Positions 1 to 7,400 of a stretch of DNA of 11,353 nucleotides are shown here, piece by piece (position 1 is the stretch's first letter; the number at the start of each line of letters is the position of its first letter). The notes beneath the pieces were generated by a model that was given only the letters and a program-made list of their open reading frames with translations, was not told the DNA's origin and did no database searches. Source of the stretch: CAWACC01 sp964390695 (GTDB taxonomy: Bacteria > Chlamydiota > Chlamydiia > Chlamydiales > Parachlamydiaceae); assembly GCA_964390695.1 (NCBI GenBank), contig CAYMKI010000115.1, forward strand, positions 1-11,353, given 5' to 3'. The position numbers were made by a program, and so were the translations under genes.

Positions 1-2
1 TT

Positions 3-461
3 GTTGGAGAAATACACACTGTTTATAAAAGGCTGCCTAAAAAATATGAAAAATTAGATGCTGAGCAACGCAAAAATTATTGGAAATACATCGCTGTGGC
101 CGTACCTTTGAAAATCGGGGCTTTCAACCAGGACTTTCAGGACATCCTGGATAGACTTCCGCAGCAAAATCAGCTGATTGAAAACACCCCTCTGGATTTA
201 ACTAAAAATTTCCAAGATATCTTCTTGAAGAAATTTAATAGTCAAGATGTTCTTTACCATAGCTGGGGAAGCCTCAAATCCAAAACCTATGCCTTTCGAT
301 CCGGCTTAAGCTTTAATGTCATACCGTCTGCTATTGAAGTGAACAGCGAGCAATATAATCAGCTAAAAAAACTATTCGGTTCCCTAGTCACCTTGCCAGA
401 GAAAGATGTACTAGAACCTATTGACAGAAAAGCCGGAAACAGAAAATTTAGAATTATATAA
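3..461 (+). CDS. Unrecognised protein, C-terminal fragment (gene starts left of the window)
   Basis: The reading frame is open from the first complete codon at position 3 to a TAA at 459-461, giving 152 residues. A GTG at 96-98 could be called as a start, but in-frame codons upstream look coding (hydrophilic, with ...VYKRLPKKYEKLD... and WKYIAVAVPLKIG) and no Shine-Dalgarno precedes the GTG, so I treat this as the 3' end of a longer gene. The fragment is soluble-looking and Lys/Gln/Asn/Phe-rich, with no membrane segment, no cysteines and no motif that I recognise. It ends in a basic tail (KAGNRKFRII). The next gene starts 15 bp downstream with its own strong ribosome binding site, so the two are probably co-transcribed. 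I do not assign a function. Confidence 0.6.
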   Translation, partial: VGEIHTVYKRLPKKYEKLDAEQRKNYWKYIAVAVPLKIGAFNQDFQDILDRLPQQNQLIENTPLDLTKNFQDIFLKKFNSQDVLYHSWGSLKSKTYAFRSGLSFNVIPSAIEVNSEQYNQLKKLFGSLVTLPEKDVLEPIDRKAGNRKFRII

Positions 462-476
462 ACTTAAGGAGAATCC

Positions 477-1199
477 ATGAATTCTGATAAAAAACGTATC
501 GTCATTATAGGCGGCACTTCTGGGATAGGACTGGAGGTGGCCAAATTGGCCGCAAAACAGGGCATGCAAGTGGTGATCACGGGCTTTAAAGCTCATCAAC
601 CTGAAGAGATCAGAGCGAAATTTCCCAAAGATGCCGAACTAAGCATCTCTCAACTCGATATTGCAGACGAAACAGCCGTCAAAGCCTTTTTCAGCAGTGT
701 GGGGGAGTTTGACTACCTAACGACCCCTGGAAGTTCTCTGCCAAAAGGACCTTTTCTCAGCATGGACAGCCAAACAGCTAAATCCGGTTTTGATAGCAAG
801 TTCTGGGGACAATATCTGACAGCCAGATACGGCGCACCTCACATCCGTAAGCATGGTGCGATCGTCTTCTTCTCCGGTGCCGTTGGACAGCGCCCCCAGG
901 CAAATCTGTCTATTATGGCTTCTGTGAACAGTGCCGTAGAAGGCTTGACACGTGCCTTAGCGGTTGAACTGGCCCCTCTGCGCGTAAATGCCATATCACC
1001 TGGGTTTGTGGAGACTCCCCGCTATGCCGGCATGCCAGAGGCTGAACGGCATGCATTTATGCAATCCCTATCCGACAAGCTCCTTGTAAAGCACGTAGGA
1101 CAGCCGCAAGAATTGGCTGAAGCGGTAATGTTTTTACTGACCAACACCTATACCACAGGTATTACTTTACATACCGATGGAGGTCATCTGCTTATCTAG
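477..1199 (+). CDS. SDR-fold oxidoreductase-like protein lacking the catalytic Tyr and Lys
   Basis: This is a 240-residue protein of the length of classical short-chain dehydrogenases/reductases. The nucleotide-binding loop is GGTSGIG at residues 12-18, D61 sits in the LDI adenine-pocket motif, and the C-terminal half has the family run EGLTRALAVELAP, RVNAISPGFVETP (about 155-181) and a final TDGGH. A serine at the usual catalytic position is present (S133 in FSGAVG). The YxxxK motif, however, aligns with MASVN, so Tyr becomes M147 and Lys becomes N151. Normal SDR hydride-transfer chemistry is therefore doubtful. The NNAG motif is also altered (TTPGS, 82-86). A known SDR subgroup (Lin1944-like) likewise lacks active-site residues, and this may belong there. 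ATG 477 is supported by AAGGAGA nine bases upstream. It is the second gene after the partial ORF. Substrate unknown; it should not be named FabG. Confidence 0.88.
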   Translation: MNSDKKRIVIIGGTSGIGLEVAKLAAKQGMQVVITGFKAHQPEEIRAKFPKDAELSISQLDIADETAVKAFFSSVGEFDYLTTPGSSLPKGPFLSMDSQTAKSGFDSKFWGQYLTARYGAPHIRKHGAIVFFSGAVGQRPQANLSIMASVNSAVEGLTRALAVELAPLRVNAISPGFVETPRYAGMPEAERHAFMQSLSDKLLVKHVGQPQELAEAVMFLLTNTYTTGITLHTDGGHLLI

Positions 1200-1211
1200 C
1201 CATAAATGTCG

Positions 1212-1257
1212 CTGACAAGAAATTTGTATTGATGTTTAAATTTTTAACTTTTACATT
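1212..1257 (+). promoter_or_regulatory. Candidate promoter for the cystathionine beta-synthase/gamma-lyase operon
   Basis: Two overlapping sigma70-like arrangements can be read in the 90-bp gap: CTGACA (1212-1217) 17 bp before TTTAAA (1235-1240), and TTGATG (1229-1234) 17 bp before TACATT (1252-1257). Each has four or five matches per hexamer. I cannot choose between them from sequence alone. Confidence 0.4.
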
Positions 1258-1289
1258 TCAATCAAACTTCGAAAACATGCAAGGTATTT

Positions 1290-2279
1290 ATGGCTTCAAC
1301 TCTAGCTCATTACACCTCCATTTTGGACTGCATAGGACATACACCGCTAGTTGAACTCAAACACATCAATCCCTATCCCCTAGCGACCTTGCTAGCTAAA
1401 GTGGAATTCACTAATCCCGGAGGCAGCATCAAAGACAGGATCGTGCTGCACATCATCAACGACGCCGAAAAACGAGGTGCCCTAAAAAAAGGAGGCACCC
1501 TGATCGAAAACACTTCGGGAAATACGGGCGCTGCCGCTGCCATGATCGCTGCCATCAGAGGCTATAAAACCATATTGACAATGCCCGACAAAGTCAGCCA
1601 GGAAAAACAAAACGTTCTTAAAGCCTACGGAGCTGAAATCATCGTCTGCCCCACATCCGCGGCGCCCACCTCCCCTGACCACTATGTGAATACAGCCATA
1701 CGTCTAGCTCAAGAAACCCCTAACAGCTTTCGCATCAACCAATACGATAATCCTAAAAATCCAGAAGCACATTATCTTTCCACAGGGCCAGAGATTTGGG
1801 AACAGTGCCATGGAAAAGTAGACTATTTTGTCGCAAGCGCCAGCACCGGCGGCACCATCAGCGGTATCGGAAAGTATCTGAAAGAAAAGAACCCTCAAGT
1901 AAAAATTGTCATGCCGGACCCGATAGGGTCGATATACTACGACTTCTTTCACACAGGTAAAGTTCCTCCAGGAGGCAACTGCAATTACCAGCTGGAAGGC
2001 ATCGGCGAGGACCACCTCGCCCACGCCATGGACTTTTCTGTTGTGGATGACGTGATCAAAGTGCAGGACAAAGATGCCTTTCAATGCGGTAGACGTTTGG
2101 CCGATGCCGATGGCATTTTTGCTGGAGGCTCTAGCGGTGCTAACGTCTGGGCTTGTCTAGAGATCGCAAGAAATCTCAAAGAACCCGCAGTGATCGTCAC
2201 CGTCTTGCCTGATGGAGGGGTTAAATACCTCAGCAAAATGTATGATGATGCCTGGATGAAGAAAAATCATTTTTTATAG
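1290..2279 (+). CDS. Cystathionine beta-synthase (PLP fold type II), short form without Bateman domains
   Basis: Condenses L-serine (or O-acetylserine) with homocysteine to give cystathionine, the first step of reverse transsulfuration, in the cytoplasm. The 329 residues cover only the catalytic core. The PLP Schiff-base lysine is K48 in NPGGSIKDR; the substrate loop is TSGNTG (75-80); the phosphate-binding loop is STGGT (185-189). EGIGED (236-241), GGSSG (279-283) and the ending TVLPDGG...YLSKMYDDAWM (304 onward) are typical of cystathionine beta-synthases rather than plain CysK cysteine synthases. There is no N-terminal heme-binding extension and no C-terminal CBS-domain pair, so S-adenosylmethionine regulation is not expected. 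ATG 1290 has AAGG five bases upstream, and the first residues match the family's usual N-terminus (SILDCIGHTPLVEL). It is followed 8 bp later by a cystathionine gamma-lyase. CysK or CysM activity remains possible in principle. Confidence 0.88.
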   Translation: MASTLAHYTSILDCIGHTPLVELKHINPYPLATLLAKVEFTNPGGSIKDRIVLHIINDAEKRGALKKGGTLIENTSGNTGAAAAMIAAIRGYKTILTMPDKVSQEKQNVLKAYGAEIIVCPTSAAPTSPDHYVNTAIRLAQETPNSFRINQYDNPKNPEAHYLSTGPEIWEQCHGKVDYFVASASTGGTISGIGKYLKEKNPQVKIVMPDPIGSIYYDFFHTGKVPPGGNCNYQLEGIGEDHLAHAMDFSVVDDVIKVQDKDAFQCGRRLADADGIFAGGSSGANVWACLEIARNLKEPAVIVTVLPDGGVKYLSKMYDDAWMKKNHFL

Positions 2280-2287
2280 AGCCTATC

Positions 2288-3445
2288 ATGGAATTCAGCA
2301 CTAAAGCCATACACTGCGGAAGCGAACCGGATCCGACCACGGGCTCTATCATGCCGCCCATCTACATGACTTCTACATATATTCAAGAATCCCCCGGAGT
2401 GAGCAAGTCCGGTTACGAATACACCCGGGCCGGCAACCCCAATTTTACCATTTTAGAAAAGCAAGTTGCCGCTTTGGAAAATGCCGCTTACGCCACAGTC
2501 TTTTCATCGGGCCTAGGCGCCCTTACGGGACTTGTCTCCACACTGTCCTCCGGAGACAAAGTCGTTGCAATTGATGGGCTTTACGGCGGAACTTACCGCC
2601 TGTTCAACCAAGTATTTAACCGTTTTGGCGTCCTATTTGAAAGTTGCAATCCTTATGCTCCTGAAGGCTTGCAGCGCCTAGAACAAGTCCTCAGCTTAAA
2701 TCCCAAATGGCTGTTTTTCGAAACCCCCACCAATCCCCTTATGGATATTTACGATATCGAAAAGCTGGTGCAGCTGGCGCGCAAATACAAAGTCACAACC
2801 ATCGTCGATAACACCTTTGCCACACCCTACCTGCAAAATCCCCTGAAATGGGGTGTCGACATCGTCTGGCACAGCTCCACAAAATACTTAGGAGGACATT
2901 CGGATGTCATCGGAGGAGTAGCCGTCACTAATCACGCCTCCGTAAAAAAAGAATTGGATTTTGCCAGAAAAGCCATGGGACTTAACCCCAGTCCCTTCGA
3001 CGCATGGCTCATCACACGCGGGCTAAAGACTCTTGCTCTCAGGATGGAAAAGCACCAACAAAACGCCTTGGCTATTGTCGGATTCTTAAAACAACACCCT
3101 TTAGTGAAAAAAATATATCATCCCAGCCTGGAATCGCATCCAGGACATCACCTAGCAAAAAAACAGATGAACGGTTTCGGTGGCATGCTGTCTGTAGAAT
3201 TTAATCTGTCGCTGGAAAAAACCTTAAAACTCATCTCCTCCTTTTCCTTGTTTGCCCTGGCAGAAAGCTTAGGCGGAGTGGAATCCCTGGTCTGCCATCC
3301 GGCTTCCATGACACATGCTTCAATACCTCAAGAGGAAAGAGCGAGGATCGGTCTTTCGGATTCCCTCGTACGATTTTCCATTGGCATTGAGGATGATAAA
3401 GATCTGATTCACGATTTGGCCGCCTCATTAGCTATGCAAGCATAA
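2288..3445 (+). CDS. Cystathionine gamma-lyase (Cys/Met metabolism PLP enzyme)
   Basis: Cleaves cystathionine to cysteine, 2-oxobutyrate and ammonia, completing reverse transsulfuration after the upstream gene. At 385 residues it is full length for this aspartate-aminotransferase-fold family. Landmarks are YTRAGNP (45-51, the Tyr/Arg that bind the PLP phosphate of the neighbouring subunit), SSGLGA (73-78), ETPTNP (145-150), D174 in VDNTFATPYLQNP, and the PLP lysine K199 in HSSTKYLGGHSD. The C-terminus has SLGGVESL...HPASMTHA and LVRFSIGIED, typical of gamma-lyases and gamma-synthases. The two activities are hard to separate by sequence, and I choose lyase because the gene sits 8 bp behind cystathionine beta-synthase. 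No strong Shine-Dalgarno precedes ATG 2288, so translational coupling to the upstream gene is likely. Cystathionine gamma-synthase or methionine gamma-lyase are the alternatives. Confidence 0.88.
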   Translation: MEFSTKAIHCGSEPDPTTGSIMPPIYMTSTYIQESPGVSKSGYEYTRAGNPNFTILEKQVAALENAAYATVFSSGLGALTGLVSTLSSGDKVVAIDGLYGGTYRLFNQVFNRFGVLFESCNPYAPEGLQRLEQVLSLNPKWLFFETPTNPLMDIYDIEKLVQLARKYKVTTIVDNTFATPYLQNPLKWGVDIVWHSSTKYLGGHSDVIGGVAVTNHASVKKELDFARKAMGLNPSPFDAWLITRGLKTLALRMEKHQQNALAIVGFLKQHPLVKKIYHPSLESHPGHHLAKKQMNGFGGMLSVEFNLSLEKTLKLISSFSLFALAESLGGVESLVCHPASMTHASIPQEERARIGLSDSLVRFSIGIEDDKDLIHDLAASLAMQA

Positions 3446-3463
3446 TCCATAAATACTTATCTC

Positions 3464-3485
3464 AATTTTGCTTTCGTGCAAATTT
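3464..3485 (+). terminator. Weak terminator-like hairpin after the gamma-lyase gene
   Basis: AATTTTGC (3464-3471) pairs with GCAAATTT (3478-3485) across the loop TTTCGT, with one internal T-T mismatch. It begins 18 bp after the stop codon and is followed by an AT-rich rather than a pure T tract, so termination here may be partial. Confidence 0.3.
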
Positions 3486-3510
3486 ATTAGCTTTATTTAT
3501 CTGAAAATGA

Positions 3511-3516
3511 TATGAT
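3511..3516 (+). promoter_or_regulatory. Candidate -10 box for the 262-residue orphan gene
   Basis: TATGAT matches five of six consensus positions and would give a leader of about 60 bases before ATG 3584. Only a poor -35 (TTAGCT, 3487-3492, 18 bp spacing) is visible. Confidence 0.3.
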
Positions 3517-3583
3517 TAACTGCTTAAGATTGTAGCATTACTTGCTTTATTAGAAATTAGGTTAAATTAACAACGGGTGATTT

Positions 3584-4372
3584 ATGAATAACTCGCATGT
3601 AGTGAAATTGTATCCAAAATTTCAATATCTATTCGATCCTACGCCTCCCAAAGTACCGAAAAATTTCCCTCGTAGAGTTAATTTAAATGAATTAGACATA
3701 TTTACTCAAAATACATTTAGCGATCAGTATTTAGAAGCACAGAAAAACGGTTGCCCCTATTATTTATTGGCAGTAACTGAATCCAAATCCGATTCCGAAT
3801 CTAATACACCTCCGGTCTATACCATTTATGACTCCGCCTCTTTGAGAAGCTACAGAATCCAATCCCAAAATAAAAGTAAACCCTTAGTTTCACCTTTAAC
3901 CAACCTTCCCATACAAAAAATTTATTATCTTGCTATTGAATGTTTTAAATTATCACAAAATCCCAACTCCTCCACAATCGAATTTATTCCTCGTCCCCTT
4001 AAGGAGGTTAAACTCGCCAAGTTTTTTAACCCAGAAATTTACCACCCCGACAATAATATTGAACTAGCCTTAGATGCATTAAATCATCACATAGACAGTA
4101 CCACGCCGGTGTTATTTTCACAGGTGAAAAGATGCCAAAATGTGATTTCGAAATACTTAAACTCGCTAATGAAAAAAGACCTTCCCCCTAACATGGTCTC
4201 CTCCTCCTTGAACGATAATACCCCATCACCCCAGCATGCATTGGCACAGCGCTTCATCCAACACCTTCAAATCGAAGCTCAAAAATGGTCTCAGTGCTCC
4301 CATATTAAGCCTTTTTTACCTCCTCTTCCCGAGCTCAATAAAGTCGCTCCAACATCACCAGTCGGAAAATAA
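3584..4372 (+). CDS. Hypothetical protein with a weak U-box-like stretch
   Basis: I do not recognise this 262-residue protein with confidence. It is Pro/Ser/Asn/Lys-rich, AT-rich in DNA compared with the metabolic genes before it, and has no signal peptide or membrane segment. Residues about 78-117 read VYTIYDSASLRSY, then a Lys/Gln/Ser linker, then SPLTNLPI and IYYLAI. This spacing resembles the second half of a U-box (Tyr-Asp, Ser-Leu, then a [DS]P[LF]T..P[IL] turn and a helix). The first half of a U-box is not evident, so this is a hint only. Residues 160-200 look helical and the C-terminus is a proline-rich tail (FLPPLPEL). The start is supported by GGGTGAT (3575-3581), which can pair with the AUCACC part of the 16S rRNA tail. 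It converges on the ankyrin gene with a 44-bp gap. A secreted effector is possible but unproven. Confidence 0.75.
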   Translation: MNNSHVVKLYPKFQYLFDPTPPKVPKNFPRRVNLNELDIFTQNTFSDQYLEAQKNGCPYYLLAVTESKSDSESNTPPVYTIYDSASLRSYRIQSQNKSKPLVSPLTNLPIQKIYYLAIECFKLSQNPNSSTIEFIPRPLKEVKLAKFFNPEIYHPDNNIELALDALNHHIDSTTPVLFSQVKRCQNVISKYLNSLMKKDLPPNMVSSSLNDNTPSPQHALAQRFIQHLQIEAQKWSQCSHIKPFLPPLPELNKVAPTSPVGK

Positions 4373-4416
4373 GAACTTCCAGGAGCCCTCTAAAGTATTC
4401 GGAACTTTGTATAAAC

Positions 4417-7400
4417 TCAGGATTTCAAGAGCTGAACTACTTTACCTAAGCGCATCTTGATGGCCAGGTCTTTTGCGGTAAGACCGGTTTTATTTGGCAT
4501 ATCTAATGGGACTCTTTTATTAATTAAAAGCTCTATCAGAGGTAGTATTTGCGCTTCTTTGTATGCTAAACCAAGCGCAACTGCCAAATGCAATGCTGTG
4601 TTGCCGTCTTTGTCAAGATGATTTACATCCGCTCCTTTATCAATCAATAAATTGACGATACCGGGATTGTTATCATTCACAGCAGCTATTAAGGGGGTTA
4701 TGTCAAATTTGTTGGCATAGTTTACATCCGCGCCTTTTTCAATCAAATATGCCACCATGCTCTTGCTTCCACCTCCTATCGCAAGTAGCAGCGGAGATAA
4801 AGCACTAACCATATCCACAACAGCTTTAACGGATGAATAGGACCGGGATGCTGCTGAAGTGGATATACTATGCAGATTATTCATAATTTTTGCCAGGAGA
4901 CTCGTCTTGGGCAATTCAGGAACTTTTACACCCGAAACACGAAGTATAGTTTCTAATAGACCAGGTGTCTCTAGGGCATAATCAAGTGGAGTTTTTTGGT
5001 TTATATCCTGTATTTGAAGTGAGGCTCCCCTTTTAATTAAAAACTCTACTATATCGGTATTTTTCTTTTTTACAGCCCAATGCAGGGGCGTCATCCCTTC
5101 ATTGTCTTTAGCATCTATAAAGGCTCCGGCTTTGAGAAGAGAATCGACATAGTCCATAGCATTTTTTTGGACATATAATGAGACAAAATGTAAAGGTGTA
5201 TACCCGCGGTTATTCTTACAAGATGGATCGGCATTCATATCTAAAAGCAGCATGACATTATCTAGATTTGACGATAGGACGCTAACGTGAAGCGCTGTAT
5301 TTGAATATTGATTAACCTGATTTATATCCATTTTAGGATAATTAAGTAATTTTGTAGTAAGATGCTGGTCTGCAAAATTATATACAGCCGTAGTCAATAA
5401 CGGGATTGTTTCATCATTCGAACCTACCTGTTGGTCTACGAGAAGATGTGCCACATCCCACTCTTGTTGTTCAATCACATTATTGAGGACCTTAGCACCC
5501 ACGCTTCCTTGAAAATCGGCTTTTTGCAGCAACATCCATTCGATAAAAGGCAGATCAGCTAATTTACAAGCAAGCTGAAACGCTGAAACATTGGATTTAT
5601 TTATATGGAGCATATCCGCTCCCTGTTCAATGAGCCATTTAGCCATATCAAATTGTCTGAAAATCAAAGCCCACATGAGGGCTGTACTTCCAGAAACTTG
5701 CCTTGCCTCTAGGCTTTGAGGGTCGTTTTTTAATAATACTTTGGCGCGTTCTAAATCACCTACCTTTACGGCTTGCATAAGAGGTGTTGAAGAAAACTTC
5801 AAAATTGCAGTTGTAAATTCACTTAGATTTAACAATAGAGAAATCTCATAAGCATTTTCCAAGATCAAATGCCTCTTCCTATGCCGGGCATGCCTCAATT
5901 CTTCATCAACCTCTTTTAAAACATTTTCTACACTTATAGTTTGACCATAGAAAACCTGTAGAATTGCTGAGTATAGCTTTGCAGCCGGCGGCATCCGAGG
6001 AAAAAACAGCGTATTTAATGCTTCTAAAATATCCAGCTGAGATTTTCTGCCGGCCGTCATTTGCCTAAGTACCTTGGAAGAGGGAGCGCTTACGGCTTGA
6101 GCCATGTAGATATCCATTAAAGCTTCATTTAAGCTTACCGTTTCGACCTTACCTTTATTCCACAAATATCCTTTAGAGGGTTTGTCTGATTTATCAAAAT
6201 ATACTCTGTGAAAATCCTCTTCCCCCTCTATTTTGAAAAGAATAAAACGTTTCTTCATTTCATTTGCCATCATGACATGGGAGAGCTTTACCGGTTTCCC
6301 TTCATAATGACACTGGATGCTAGCGATGAAATACGCTTTCGAAGCCGGCTCTTCATGTGCATCTCGAGACTCCAAATGAAAAAATGCATTAAATGTCTCT
6401 TTAGCTATATCTACAATATCTTGTTGAGGTGCAATTATCTCTTTAATGACATGTTGAGCTGAACCTCCCCTAGAAAGCAATATCATTGGAAGCGTCCCTG
6501 AGACCTTTAAAGTAAAAGGCACTATAGGCTCAGAGAGCACATAGGCTTTGCGGCTGGGGTTCTTATCCTCTAAGGTTTTTTGAAGCTCTTCGGAATGCAA
6601 TGAACTCCACCTTTCCCGCTGCGCCCGGCTGATGTCTAAGATTTCTTCCGGATCCGCTAAAGTATAGGCTACTTTGGGAATATCTTGTAAATTAGCAGGC
6701 AGCAGTAAGGTTCCCAGATTAGAAAATTTTAAGGCAGGTTTGGTATGGCTGGGCAAACGCATCAATCTTTTCATGTCGCTTTTTGTGATATGCCGATGCA
6801 AGGCTATGGGATTTGAATCATGCACTTTTGATGGACAGACCATTTTTTCAGCAGCTTTCAGTATAGGTAGGGTGTTCTCGCTATAAGTTACTGTCTCGAA
6901 GGAGCCACACACATAAATAGGGCAGGGAATTATCTGATTGGGTAAATGGATGTCTGTGATATTTGAACCTGCAGCATAACAAGAACCTAATACCATAAAT
7001 GCCATATTTCTTTCTTTTAGAGATATAAGGCACTCCTGAAACTCTTGCATAGGCAGTCCAGCAATAATTCCCTCTTGGGAGGCGTCAAAATCATTCGGAT
7101 AACCCGGATACGAACCATGACCCTGAAATTCCACAAATCGCAAAAACTTTTCGTTACGGGTTTCAGAAATAAGCGCAGCTTTAAGGTCATCGGCTAAACG
7201 AAGTGGATGCCCTGATGGTTTCCAATGTTCACCTTCGGAAAGTTCAAATTGATCTTCGTTAAAACCCAGCGATTGGAGGGTACGCCAACTAGGCATAAGA
7301 AGACAGAGATCTCCCTGTTTCTGGACATAGATTTGCACTTTATCGAAATTTAAACCCTCTTTATTTATATTTTTAGCTTGGATTTGAAAAAACTCTCGAT

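Noticed and set aside
96..461. A complete 121-residue gene starting at GTG 96
   Set aside because: The frame is open with coding-like residues back to position 3 and no ribosome binding site precedes the GTG, so it is more likely the tail of a longer gene.
477..1199. FabG (3-oxoacyl-ACP reductase) assignment
   Set aside because: The YxxxK active-site pair is replaced by Met and Asn, and the NNAG motif is altered. Only the fold family is supported.
1373..1682. Open reading frames on the minus strand inside the cystathionine beta-synthase gene
   Set aside because: They lie opposite a well-conserved enzyme gene, have unlikely composition and no ribosome binding site, and are shadows of the real frame.
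4373..4416. Bidirectional terminator between the convergent genes
   Set aside because: Only a five-base stem (AAAGT/ACTTT) can be drawn and there is no T tract, so I do not call it.
4236..4460. Plus-strand frame bridging the end of the orphan gene and the end of the ankyrin gene
   Set aside because: It overlaps both genes in other frames, its product resembles nothing, and both overlapped genes are better supported.
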